From the NCBI RefSeq assembly GCF_032854445.1, contig NC_088301.1:59594512-59658511 (forward strand): a DNA stretch of 64,000 bases, written 5' to 3'. The notes under the pieces were generated by a model, which was not told the origin of the DNA, did no database searches, and worked only from the letters and a program-made list of their open reading frames with translations. Every line of letters starts with the position of its first letter. Positions within the stretch are counted from its first letter, which is position 1. Origin of the DNA: Liolophura sinensis (lineage: Eukaryota > Mollusca > Polyplacophora > Chitonida > Chitonidae). Below, piece after piece: positions 21,378-36,300 of the stretch. The position numbers and the translations under genes were made by a program.

Positions 21378-24300
21378 ATGGCAGCGTCAATGAAGGATTT
21401 ACATCCAGAGCTAAGGGAGTACCTTCTCACAAATAAACTTCCGGATGTGTACGAAGTAAGAACTTTTGAACCAACAAAGATTTGTAGTAGCGATGTTTTG
21501 TTGTTGTTGTATGCTTTCTAGTCAATAACATGTGGTTGTGTTCTTGGTATATATTTGAACGCAACAATTGAGTTCTCTTTCTGAGGTGTAACAAACGAAT
21601 TGGCTTATAAATTTATGTAAGTTATAATAGTTATAAGATGTTGCATTGATAAGTCAAGGTATTCTATTAGTTTTATTACACTTAATACACATAAATAATA
21701 CAAATTAATGTAAATTTGACTAAATAAGAAAAGTCTTGAGTAAGTTTAAGAATTAAGAAACAAGTTTGAGTACAGAGGGTTTTTTAATTTATTTTTAATT
21801 TTTTTTTATTAGTTGATACATTATTACAAAAAAAGACTTTAATATGCACTTGATCATCCTGTATCTGACTATAGGCTACGTATGCCAGCTAAGCAAAAAA
21901 GAGATGGATTCAAATACATGTATGTGACTTTATAAGTCAAGAGCTAATGGTCTGAAACAGATTAAATTGATCAGAAATATGTATTGTGTCTATCTAAATA
22001 CAGTAATATTCATCATTCTGTATTAAGCAATAAATAAATTAGGACCAAGACCAAACTTTAACTGTTTTTATGGTAGAAGCACAAGTGTGTCCACATAACT
22101 GGGGGATTAGTAATTTATTGGGTGCAGTAATTATGAATATAAACAATAAAAACATCAACAACAGTGCCAATAAAAGTCATATTAACCACACCATACATGT
22201 ATTTCAACTTCTGATGCAGTTATGTAAATTCTTTTTTGAAATTTTGTTGTAACAGGCACTTCTGACAGGATTGGCTGTCATGTGTCCAGATGACCCGATT
22301 GACTTTTTGATACAAAAGATTGCTTATGTGAAGAGGCGTGGCTTGGGATGTTTGCAGTGGTAGGGGTTTACTTGTTATGTTATGTGTTTATTTGTTGTTG
22401 AAATGTGCAAAGAACGTAGTTGTCTGTGAAGAGTACTCACAGTGAGCTTGGTAAATTCATAAGTCAGTAGTCAATTTAGAGTGTGCTTAACATGCTCAAC
22501 TGATTGGCAGCCTTACTTATAAGTAGGTGTATCATATATTACGGATACCTGTTTGTTTTCACAAAAAGACAATGTCAGTATGATAAAAAAAAAAAACTAG
22601 TACTTTGCCAGTGCCCACTTGATTTGTCCATTGTGATAGTGGTTATTAAATGTTGCCATAGTCCATTGTTACACAAACAAAATGTCAGAAAGTGGTGATG
22701 TTAAGATGAGGATGACAATTTGTCATCAGCATTGCTTATTTCCCCTTGCCCAATAAACATCTGAAACATCTGATGGCTCCAACAGCATTAACTAATCATT
22801 GTTTCCATAAAATTCATAATTATATCTTATACTGTTTTGTTGTCTGTTTTTACTCCAGGGATATGTTTGTGAGTGATGATATGAAACCACATCCAAAGGT
22901 TATTTCTGAGAGTAGCCTTGATTACATCTTCTACTCAGATGATAAACATATGGTAAGACCACTGATCATTTGCTGTACATAATTGAATTTTATGTATTGC
23001 CTCATTATCTGACAGGTTGTTAATAGCAATATGGGTATTATTTTTTTAATACCCCCGACGGTGAAGTTGATTTGTGGAGAGTATACTGCCTAGAATTTTC
23101 CCATGCATCTCCTCCCAAACTACTGTGCCCATTTCAATAAAACTTACCATGCATCTTGCCTATCATCTGAACTTCTACTTGCATAAGTTTAATGGCAATT
23201 GGGTAATTATTTTCAATTATTTTCATAATTACCCCCATTTAGGACTTTGCGCAACAGTGTTTTCCACTACTTCTACTTGCTTAAGTTTAGTGTCAATGAG
23301 GAAGACGTTCCTGCTTAAGTCTAATGACAATCGGGTCATTATTTTTACAATTACCTCCACACTTGTCATCTGAACTTCTACATGCTTAAGTTCAGTGGCA
23401 GTTGTGTGATTATTTTCATAATTACCCCCATTGAGGAATTTGCTTAATAGTGCCTTTCCATGTATTAAGATTTCCTAAAGTACTGAATCTATTTCCATGA
23501 AACTTAGTACCTGTCCTGGTACATAGAGCCACAATGAATTTTTATGTACTCTATAGTCTCTGGTGATTGCTACATTGTCCATTCAAACTGGATGTGCCCG
23601 TAGTGCAATCAACAGCCTATGAAATAATCTACATGAAACCAAACCAAGCAACATTACGTCCTGTTGTGTTTGGTTTTCTTTTGCTTTATTTTATGGAAAT
23701 GTTGGTGGATGGAAGGGGGTATTGCGGACATCCGGATTCTAGTTCTTAAATGATTTTTTTAGCAACTAATCATCTATTGATAATATTTTTAGTACACTGT
23801 ATTTAAGAATGCCAGACACACACTTCAGAGTTCATTTTTGTGGCATAATATTGAAGGCGAAGTGTTCATTTTGTGAACCACTCTTAGACTACTGCGTGTA
23901 GCTGACGCATTGCACATATTGAACTGCCTGCACCTGAGATCAAGTGACTCCTGGTGCAAGTGGATCATTCAGGGGCAGAAAACTAAAGCATTGTGAAACA
24001 ATATATAAGTGGTGGTTTTTGTTGAGATATAATCCTGGGAACCATGTTTTTTGCCATGCTAGAGCATCAGCCTGTTCCTGTGAAAGACTAAAATTTGTAG
24101 CTCTTCTATAAGTTGAAGAAGGTTTTACATTGTTCCATTTCATTGTTGCCATTGTCTTTTCAGCCAACACCTGAAATGTATGAAACTGCATATGCCCACT
24201 ACAACTTAACACTGTTGCTGAAAGGCTACAGGTATGTTCATTCTGGTATTCTAGAATCATTGACTGAGGATTGTTGTATGTCACATGGGTGTGTCATTGT

Positions 24301-27300
24301 AAGCTAATCTCTATAAACATGTATACAACTTACATACACCAAGGTGTTGTGGGTGTTTCATCCATATTTTTGTATTGATGTAAAATGTAAAGCATTCCAT
24401 TATTGAGGTGTATAAATTTCAGGGAGATTACCCCTGGTCTTTTCTCATTTGTCTACTAATTTTGTTTAGGGCATGGATGCAATACCATCTTCGTACTAAG
24501 TGGAAAAGAGAGCTTGTCCAGAGGAAGTTAGAAAAGGCTGCCCGTCATCATGCTCACAGACATTTGAGAATCTGTCTTAACCAGTGGAAGGTGATTGCAC
24601 AACTTCAATGTCAAGGAATGTTTTACTGCCTTTGAAGGCTTTATGTGTTTGCTCAATATTTGGACCACTACTTTTCATCATATATATAAATGAACTTCCA
24701 CAGTATATTAATACATGTACTTGTCATGTTGAGAACTTTGCTGATGACACAATTGTTACAGAAATTGAGACAGTTTTGGCAAGATCATATTGATTTCATT
24801 TGTAAAAAAATTCTGAACATTCTTGGAAATTTAAGGCAGAACAAGATTTATCTATATTTGAAGACACGAAAAACTTTTTTTCATAGCTATATTTTGCCTC
24901 ATTTTGATTACTGTAATTCAGTATGGGGATCTTGTCCACAATTCCTCGTTGACAGATTACTTAATCTTCAAAAAACAGCAGCTAAAAATTATTTTAGATT
25001 GTAAAATACATACTTCTATACCTCCAATTCTCCTAGAGTTACATTGGATGCCAGTTTATGATCGCATCAGATATGGTATGATTTGTCTTACCATATCCAT
25101 ATCTGAAAAAATTGCTTGTTAAAAACACAGAAGTACACAATAAGTTTCTTAGATCAACTGTTAACCTCCCTATTGATAACTCTAACTATTATAAAAACAG
25201 CTTTACAGCAGTGAGCTGTCATGCTTGAAACAGTTTAGAATATCTAATGAACACAGCACCATTACTTTCTGCTTTTAAGTCAGGTTATTTGAAAAATTAT
25301 TTCAACCGTTATATTTATATAAGCTGATAGATGTAGTGATTACTGACTGTTACTTAGTGTTTTCATGACTTTAAAAAACGGAATTGTATATGCTGTTTGT
25401 ATTTTGTTAATGTTCATGTATTGCTATAGAGGGCCTCTGGGAAGAGCCACCCTCTTTACATAAGGGTTTCATTCACTCATTCGTTCATTAATTCAGTCAG
25501 TCATTCTTTAACTGTAAAAGTAACTTCAGTTCTGAATTTTACAGAGACATTTTCCTCAGGACAGTTACTCTTTTTCACTTTTACTAAAGGTTTACCTTAT
25601 TGTACTTTGTTTTTCTATTCTAGGAATGGTTAAAATTTAGAAAAGGAAGACAAGCAAGTAAGTCTGATTATCTAAATTCAGCCATTTTATCTCTTCATAT
25701 GATATATTTGTAGAATAATGACTTATTGTGCATTCCCAAATAACACTAAGTACATGTGTGCTGTTATCATCTAATATTCAGCACAAGTAGACAACTAGTT
25801 TTATTGTGGAAGGGCTGTTTTCTAAGTTGTCTAAATGGCTGATATGCAATACTATCAGATAAGTACTTGACTCACCTGATACAATGTTAAACAGTGGTGA
25901 ACAGTATCGTAATGATGATACAGTTGATAAGTTCAATTGTCAAAGTATTTGTATCATAAATCACTTAAATGATAGGGCATAGTAAATCTTTATTAAATCT
26001 CTCTTTACGTTTATATTAATTCTTGGGGACAAAATATAAATGCATGTGAAGAACAAACCAGCTAAGATTTTTTATTTTTTTTTTTTGATTGGTGTTTTAC
26101 GCCGTACTCAAGAATATTTCACTCATACAACGGCGGCCAGCATTATGGTGGGAGGAAACCGGGTACAGCCCGGGGGGAAACCCACGACCATCCGCAGGTT
26201 GCTGGTAGACCTTCCCACTTACGGCCGGAGAGGAAGCCAGCATGAGCTGGACTTGAACTCACAGTGATCACATTGGTGAGAGGCTCCTGGGTCATTACGC
26301 TGCGCTAACACGCTAACCGACTGAGCCATGGAGGCCCCAACCAGCATTGTTGTATTGTTATTTCAGTGTCTTTCCAGAAGATCCAGTATGTTTATAATGT
26401 TGTCATGGGAAGGCTAGTATTTGATGCATGGTTCTTGCATACACTTGATGCACGGAAGACTAGAGAGTACTTTGAGGTATGTCATACTGATAGCGTCTTG
26501 TATATTATCATTATAAAATCTTGCCTTTTGAATTCCTATTAGTAATAACATCTTATAAATATATTTATCACATGAGTGCAGGACATTTATCAGGATGAGA
26601 CACTAGTGCTGCCAAGCTTTTGTGGGCATTTTCACAATCACAACTCAAAAAAGATAGCAAGAACTAAGGTCCTATTTTGAAAAAAATTGTAAAGAGGCTT
26701 TTTGTTAGTTTTGAAAGGCATTTTAAATTTCACTAATAGAATTTGTACATTGGTATGCTTATGAGAGAAAACATTAAAGTATGTTGCATCTGTCACCTTG
26801 CCTTTCACGTAAAAGGGAATAGTGCTTAATATTTAGATCTATCAATGAAAAATGGTCAGAGACAAATACCTTTTAGGCCATCATTCAGAATCTGTGTCAG
26901 TCTGTAGGGAATTCGTTTTTGTTTTTATTATTGTAGGTGATGAAAAAGATAGTATTTTTTAATTAAAGTAACTCTTGGGAAAAAAAGTATGAAATTTGCA
27001 ATAACAGTTGTAGAGTGGGCCATGCTGTACCACCCAGTTTGTCTTGATCCATTCATAGGTTAAGAATTTGTAGCTATTTGTTTCCAGGTTTTAGAGCAGA
27101 TGAATACTTGTTGGAGTTTCACGGTAACAAAAACATGGTTGATTTGTGGATTTCTTACAGTTACTGTTTCAGTTGCATTCTGCACAGTTGGTAAGGTTGG
27201 CAAACCACAAATCATTTCTCTGTTCAGATCAGATGTAGCTAGTATAACATATAAGCTTATATTATTACATGTAGTATTTGTATATCGCAGGTTCATCTTC

Positions 27301-30300
27301 TCACTCACAAGTTGTAAGCCACATCAGTATTAGAAGCTGTTGTTTGTGAATAATAATGCAAATTAATGATTGCATGTTGAAATCTTGTTTTATCAGCTGT
27401 GCAGAATGGAAATTTTATTATTTTATAAGACGTTGACAGGCTTAGTTCTATGTTATAGCTCGCTGTGGCGACCTGTTGTGTTCATAGTCCTATGGCTTGA
27501 TCATGTGTATTGATTGGTTAAATGTTCTGCATGTTAACAGACATGAAATGCTTTAGACATGATGCAGTCTTATGTGGTTTATGATAATGTGCCAGTCTAG
27601 GTACTAAAGGTACTTTCTCTTAGCAAGGCTTAATGTTGTATAAGGAAGATTTTTGTCAGGATTTTAAAACCTTTCTACAATGAAGTATACATGTTTTGAT
27701 TTCTAGCCTGTGATGCCTGTAAAGATGTGTTGATTGATATTTGTCACAACATTCATCAGCTATAGTGTGTCAATTTAAATGAAACATATATATGTCATCC
27801 TTTATGCTACTCAAAGTAGTCAGTCAGCAGCCAGCGGATGGTCGTGGGTTTTCTCGGGCTCTGCCCAGTTTCCTCCCACCATAGTGCAGGCCACTGTCGT
27901 TCAAGTGAAATATTCTTGAGTAAAGCGTAAAACACCAATCAAATAAATAAATAAATGCTACCCATATAAATGTTGTTTATGGTTGTCTTCTGCTTAGAAA
28001 ATTCAGTCTTTTATTTTATCTTTAGCACCAATGCTACAGTTTCACACTGATTAAAACAAAACAGTTACTCAAACCACCTGATCTATATAAAAATAAATTC
28101 AGTACACTTTTATAACTATTGACCTTTTCTCAGTATTTTATTTTCATGTTTTATGATTTGAGAATTAGTTTCTGATGTACAGGCACATTCATGTAGTTTT
28201 AATTCTCTGTTTCTTTGTTGAATGCATCTTGTTGAAGATCAATTTGATGGTAATTATGACATTTTTGTCACCTGCCATGAACAGTTCCGATGATTGAACC
28301 TATGCTTACTGTAAACCCATGCTGTGCACCAATTCTCATTTCTGCATCAAATAGGTTTTCATGCATGCATTTGTGACTGCACATAGATGCATATTTTTCG
28401 TTTTGTTTTTTGTGAGTTTCTGAAAAAGTGAAAAATTATATACACACCTTTTTAATTTGAAATGGCATGTGCCTTAGAAATACAGTTTTAAATGTTTTTG
28501 TTCTTGTTTCTGTTTTGAAATAAAGCGCTATAAATAAACTGGATTTTACAATATCTCATTTCTTTTTACATTGGTTACATTCTTGGATAAGCATATAATG
28601 TTTTGGGTATTATTTAAATTTCTAAAGTATAGCCATCAGTTTTTTGTCAACATAACTTTTGAAAATCAGCACCTATATGATTAGATTACTAGTACACCGG
28701 ACACATTTCATAAACCTCTAGAAAAGCCAATAGTGTGTTTCAGTTTGGTTTCTGAATTGCTGTTAATTTCATGTTTTGTGAACTTTTTGTTCTTTTTTTA
28801 GCGCTTGAATACCAATGCCTTTACTTACGTAGGTACATTTTGTGTTTGCTGCAAATGCTGTTTTGCTTGTTGGTATATGGGGACCTTGCAGTTTTCTGTG
28901 TGAGGCTTTGCTATAATTAACCAATCAAGTTTTGTGTGAATGGTTCATGTCATTTACTGCCTTCAATTTATGGAACATGCTCCATTGCATGGTGTGTGGT
29001 GGATATATCAACTTTTGATTAAATTATGCCTTCCTTGGATTTGCTTGTCATAGATGCTAGCTTTCATATGTAGTGAAACAAGTATGTCAGCATTGTGTGC
29101 CAGTAGGTAAACCAAAGGAGAGTGTTGTGTCCGGAGAATAGTGTGAAGAGCAACAGAAAAAAAACAAAACAGAGTTTGGTTTGTTAATTCAGTGTGTGGT
29201 TGATGGATTTTACATTACCGACATGCATGCCTATTGTTCCATGTTAATAGTCAATCAAGGCTTATGATTACTCAACTAATGCTTTAAACAGCTGTTTGAT
29301 ATTTAAACATGCATTTTACATGTGTTTATTCTTAAAAGAAACTCCGTTGTACACAGTACAAGTCAACCTAAGCCTGAGTCTAGCATGACTGGCAAACATA
29401 CTTTGATATATGCCCATGTACAATATTTGTCTCGTAGATTCATTGGCTTCTACACATGTTTTATTACTTTCAGACTCAGTAAGTTTGTTATCCTCCAGTG
29501 ACTTAATCTCTTTTTTCAGCCTTGTAAGAAATGGTTTTTTAGACCCTCTTCTGGCTCATTTAGCTGAGGTGTTGATCTCTCTTTGTCGATAAGCCTGTCG
29601 TGTCCAATGAGGACACGGGTTCAGATCCGGGCTTCTTGATTTAGGTCAGCTTTTGTTGATCAAGTATCGCAGAGGTCAATAAGATGCCATTTACTACTTG
29701 CATTCTGATTTCATCCATCCATACACCTGACCATTGTCAGATCATTAGAAAAGTCTTGAGTATGCTGTGCGTTTAGCACCAATGAAAAATAAAATAAAAT
29801 AAATAAATAAGTAAAGCATATTTTTGCTTGAAACTATTTTGGCTTCATTGATCTTGACCTCTTCACAGCTTCTCAAGAACTGAATTGCCTGGGCAGGATG
29901 GTTTACTTCTAAATGTGATAAAATAGAATTGAAATGTCATGGAAGGCATGCAAACAGGTTGAGGCGTTCTACAAAATGGCCTGAGTTGTGTACTTTAGAG
30001 GCTTTTGTTGCACTGACATGTAATTGTAATGCCATGTTTATCATTGATCAGGTAATTATGTGGATAGTTTCATGACTTGGGGGCAAATTGTCACAAAATG
30101 TTTAAATTTTCATAGGATCATTGTCTCAAAGGCTGATCATAAGAGATTTGTCTCTCTCCCTCCCCACAGAAATTGGAACGAGGTGAAAATATGGAAGATG
30201 AAGAGCTGTTTGTGCAAGGAACAGGGGAAGCTAAGGACAGCATTTCCATGCTACCCAAAAATGTGGCTGTCTTGGTAATTGTTCCACCATTTTTGATATG

Positions 30301-33300
30301 TAGGGATATCATGTTTTCCTATTAGTAGTAACATAGATTTTGATAGAAATAATCATTTCAAATTTATAAAATGTAAAAAAAAATTTGAATGAACCTTCAG
30401 TAATTGACTGTATTCAGAGTATTTCCTGTTCCAATTCGATAATGTGTTTGTTCTTTGTTTGTAGATTTTCAGTTTTGTGGACATCACTGATCTTTCTCGC
30501 TGTGCCTGTGTGTGCAGATCATGGAAAATGCTGACCTTATGCAGTCTGCTATGGAGCAAGGTATAAACATGAGTTGCAGTCATTTACTGTAGGTTAACTT
30601 CATCTACAGAATTTTATACTAAAAGACGGCTAAGATACTGTGGACTTCAGATAAATATGTGGTATCAGTTTGATAGCCATACTTAACAAATGTTGAATGA
30701 TTTTTTGCATATGACTGGAGAGATGATCATCATGACCCGAATAGTGAATACAAGTTTACATGCCAAGATTTCCTTGTCATTAATTGTATAATATAATCTG
30801 CATTTCCGTTACAAGATCAGTAACATTTTTGTACTTATCCAAGGAGACTTTTTTTTAGTTAATTAATGAAAATTTGTTTACATCTTCATTATAGATGGAC
30901 CTGTCAACTGTAAAGAACACGTATGTATGAGATTAAATAGTATAACAGTTCATAGAAATATGTATACTTGAATTGAATGTAAGGTTAAGCTTACTTGAAT
31001 ACTTTAATTTGTTGATGGTTTCTATACTTGTAATCACAGTACAATTTCAAACATGTCTTGGTGTGATTGGCATGACAAGTAACAGATAAACTTGAACTTT
31101 AACCTTTAAGTCAAGGTTTATGTATGATAAATATGTAGTTAAAGGCAGTTTTGTTGTTTTATTGTGGTGATATTTTTCTTTTCCATATTCTTGGAAATAT
31201 CCCATTATAACAGCCTGGTTGATGGGTAAAATCTAATTACACTAAATCCCCTCTCTAGAGTAGCTTTTTTTATCTCTCTACTTCTTTATCTTTTGATTTT
31301 GAAATTTCTGGAGTAAATCCATTGTGTGTGATATCCACTGAAATCTCCTTTGTAAATCTGAGCATTTAGACAGTTGTATTTCATTGGTAACACATCACCT
31401 CAGTCTTTTCAGTCATGAAGTATTGGTGAGATATGGTGGCTTTAAGCAACATGTGCTGTGATGAAATATTACCTGTGACAGACTGATCGATGTACCAGCT
31501 CAGACCATTTCTATATTGTCAGTATTTTAGAGCACATAATATTACTTTTATGCTGAAACTGTACACTTTTCTAGCAGAATATCATCCTACCAGACCTCAG
31601 TGCACTTTTCTCAGAAAATTTCAGTACATGTAACTTCTGTGTAGTGATGGTAAAAATGCATGATATAAATAATCATTAATTTAATTATAAACATGTTTGT
31701 TATCTTGACTAATCTTGAAATTTCTTGATTCTATACTTTGTTTGCAGTTTAGCGTGCTTCTGTCATAATACTGGCAGGTGTTTAGCATTCTGCTTCAGGT
31801 TCTTCGCGTTGCAATGGCATTCAATGTTTTTCCTTTCTTTACCTGTTGCTGCATATGTAATACAGTCATTCCCATATCTTTACATACAGTTTAAATTTTT
31901 ATTGTATCTAATGAAGATTTTTTCATGATCAATATTTATGAAGGAGTTTCTTAGAATTCACTCTTTTTTCATTACTGTTGATGATGGAAACTTTCTGGCA
32001 TTGAGTGTCAAAGAAAAATATTAACAATGAAATATTGTGAAAGATTTTCTTAATCATTTGGATTATTATGATTGTAAATCTAAAGCTGTTCTTATTCACA
32101 GTGTTACAGATAAAGTGGTTGTGCGATTACTTGCAAAATGTCGTCCGTACTTGGTGCAACTGAACTTACAAGGTTGCAGAAAGTTGCAAAAGCCTACTTT
32201 CCTCTGCATCAGTGAATGTCGCAATCTACAGGACCTCAATCTCTCTGAGTGCTCAGGATTAACAGTGAGGAAACTATCTACTCATTCAGATTTCATCTAC
32301 ATGTATTTTGAAAGTACTCCCCACTTTGATATTAGGGATAAGGCTAGGAATACCTGTATCTTGAAATGTGCTTTCGTTGGATTATCCCCTACTGGTAATG
32401 AGGTGACTATTTTTTACACCTCTTCCACAATCTGTAAAAAATTAATTTTCTAGGCTTTTTTTCTTAAAACGGTTCATCATGTCCTAATTGAATTTTTACT
32501 CATGGCTTAAAGATTAGGTGTAATTTGCCATAAAACTTATAATGTTGGTATAGAATCACTGTTTGATGTTGCTGCATTTCCACCTGGTGTCTTGTATTAT
32601 GTCATTTTTGTGTATTCTAGGATTCAGCCTTCAAGATGGTTGTTGCAGGGTGTAAAATTCTTCTCTACCTCAATATTTCTCATACTTCCATAACAGATGC
32701 CTCTTTACAGTTCATATCAGAGTAAGTCAAACCAAATATCAAAATTTGAGAAGGTAGTGTTTATTGGGAGGGGAGGTGGGAAAGGGTCAGGATCTGTGTG
32801 CATTGATAGGTTATTTTGTCAGTATGTCCAAATCCTTGCCTGGGTTGAAACTTTTGGAGCTAAAATTTTCAATTATAGCTGGATAGATGATTATTGTCAT
32901 AACTTTGAGTCCCCGTAATCAGTTTTCCAGATTTGGAGCTATAGATTTCCTCTTTGATAGATACAGTGCATGCTGCAAGCATGATGGTTAATGGGAGGTG
33001 CTCTTACCCACAAATGTTCAAGGCACAGCTCTCCAGCCAAACATAAAAACTCTTTTTTGCTATTCAAATACAGTATACCCACACTATATGTAACTTTGTC
33101 AAACAACGTACACATAAAGGTTTTCCTAAACAAGGTGATTATTTTAATGTAAAACTTCATCTGTCTTCATGTCTTTTTTTCTCTGTGCACAGTTTAATTG
33201 AATTCTTTGGGAGATATATTGCAAAAATGATTTCTTATGGAATACTAAATACATATAGATTTTACCATGGGCACAATCCATTTTGCAGAGGACTTTGTTG

Positions 33301-36300
33301 CTTTTGGTTGCAGATATTGTGGTAACCTCCAGTTTCTAAGCTTAGCATTTTGTGGGAACTTCACTGACAAGGGGCTGCACTACTTGGCATGTGGGAAAAA
33401 CTGTGGTCGACTTCAGTATTTGGACCTCTCTGGATGTCTTCAGGTACATACAAACTAGACATGTTGGAGGGAAGCAAACTGTGATCAAGCAAGTATCTCT
33501 TCCCCTATTTACCAGCTGTTTAAATAATCTAACAGCAAGCTATTTGGTAAGATTAGTTCCTTGAGCAGCAGAGATACAGTAAACAAAGTATATTATTTTG
33601 TGTTACAAAATAAATTTCCTTAAACAAAGAAAGAACAATGTGTCCACATCTCAGCATTTTGAGAATGTTTCTTAGTATTGCTATTAGTATGTTAGAATAT
33701 GTGAGCATGTTACTTTTAATTTTCAGATAACACCTGCCGGGTTTCAGAATTTGGCTGACGGATGCATAAAACTGAGAGCCTTGATGCTTAATGAATTCCC
33801 TACTCTCAATGATGAATGTATTCAGGTAAAGAGAGTGACTCAGTATGGTATAACACCATCACACCTTCTTAATGAAACAGTAACACAAGTTTCGTACCCA
33901 ACATGCCTAAGGAATACACACAATTTATGAATACATTGAACATGTAATTTGTAATTTGCCTGACAAATGTGATATCAAGGAAACAAGATGACTTTCTACT
34001 AACTGGCAGTTTATCCTGAAATAATTCTAAATTCAGATCATCTCAATGTCGAGGAACCCATTTGTCAGGTATGTAGGCATCAGAACATTTACATGTATAG
34101 CATTCTATGTCAAAACTTTCTGTGGTTTCTTTGCAGTCATTGTTTGAGAGGTGTGTGAGTCTGACTCATGTGTCTTTCCTTGGATCACCGCTTCTTACAG
34201 ACGAGACATTCAAGAGGCTGGCCCAGTGCAAAGATTTGAAGATGATCAAAGTGGATGGTACTTTCACGGACTCAGTTACTTATTTTGCCTGTATTTATGA
34301 TTGTGTAAAGAAATTTGGAGAATTGACGTTATTTTATCACATATAGGTTACATATGGACGTACATGAAATATTTAATGATCACCTGGAATGTCATTTTGT
34401 CTTAACCATAAAATAGGTGTCAGCATGTAATACAAAAAACTTTCAAATTTTTATTTTCCTTATTATTTTTTTGTTGTTGTCAGGGAATCGAAGAATATCT
34501 GATCACAGTATGAAGCAGATTGGACGTAATTGTTTGGAGCTGGAACATGTATACTTAGCCGACTGCCATAGACTGACTGACTTCACCTTAAAGTCATTGG
34601 CCAATTGCAAGAACCTGAGAGTATTAAATGTGGCAGATTGTGTTAGGTTTGTACCATATAAATTCCTCTATTTTACTGAAGTGGATGTGTTATAGAAATG
34701 TGTAACCCACTGCACCTGGGAACACACTTTGGTTTAGCTGCTAATCTTGAAGTGTAAAATCATTTTTGAGACGTTTTAAAGTTGCATTAAAGTTTCCATA
34801 TAATGAGCATACATACAAGCATACATTGATATGTACACACTCTAAGAGAGACTCCTAACTTTACAGTTTGACATAAGCTGGAGATAAAGTAAGACTCCCA
34901 ACATCATGATTACATCGAATGTATTTTGTTAATTCCAGGATCAGTGATGCGGGTGTGCGCCACCTGGCAGAGGGTCCTGCAGGTCTGTCCCTCCGAGAAC
35001 TTAATCTAACCAACTGTGTCAGGGTGGGAGATATGGCCATGGTCAACATACATAAAAGGTAAGGTAAAAGTAAAGCTGCATATTCCATACATGTGGAGCA
35101 AGCATTTAGGTGTGAGCAAACTATTCAGAACATTTCAGAATTCTACTGGTATTCCATCGGACCCAGATCATGTGACAACAGCTTTGTGGTGGAGCTTTTC
35201 ATCTGCTGACAAGAAAAACAATGGGACAATTTTGATTCTCTCCTTTATCACTTTATCATGCTACATAAAATTTTTTTTCGTTCAAAACTTTACCATTAAC
35301 GAAATGGAATGTTTTGCATGTATACTAGTTATACATAAGGGTTGAGTTTTGTTGTGCCAAGTTTCGTCAGATTCATAATAGGAACTGAGTGATGTAAGGC
35401 TCTTACCTATCCTGAACCATCATCATTTTTTGCTTTAACAGCATAAATTAATGTATCTGGTATGTGGTGGCCAAAGGTATTGGTCATTTTGTTCAGTTGA
35501 ACTCATTGTTAGTGCATTAAACTTTTCTTTTTATCTCCCTTCCGTGGCTCATTTGGTTCGCGCATTAGCACAGCGTAATGACCCAGAAGCCTCTCACCAA
35601 TGTGGCCGCTGTGAGTTCAAGTCCAGATCATTCTGGCTTCCTCTCCGGCCGTGAGTGAGAAGGTTTGTCAGCAATCTGCGGATGGTCGTGGGTTTCCACC
35701 CACCATAATGCTGGCCGCCGTCATATAAGTGAAATATTCTTGAGTACGGCATAAAACACCAATCAAGTAAATAAATAAATAAATAAATATGCAAGATGTA
35801 TGTAGATGGGATGTAGCAATCATTGCACTGCGTTAAAACTTTGCAAGTTTTGCTCTGATTACCTGAAGATGTACATGTACTTTTTGATCATAACTCACTG
35901 TCAGTGATGTGAGGTCTGGCAAATACATATATGTCATGCTCTGATGACACTTTTTTTTTAAAGCAAGTGCTGTGACTTTCTGACAACTCTTATCTGCGAG
36001 CTTCCACGTGTTTCTCATAACTCTTGTTTAGTTTTTACGTGCGGTCACCTTTTTTCAGATGCCAAAACCTTGTGTACCTGAAGGTGTGTTTCTGCGAGCA
36101 CATCAGCGAGGCAGGCATAGAGCTGATGGGACAGATGCAGAGTGTGGTCTCCCTGGACATATCTGGCAGTAATTGTGGAGACCAGGTATATGATGGTCAA
36201 CATACAAGTCACATATCATATTTGTCAGTTTTTTCTGTTAAACATTCGTTTTGTTGTGTTTTTCATTTTTCTGTGCCTTCTTACATTTTCCTTCTGTGGT

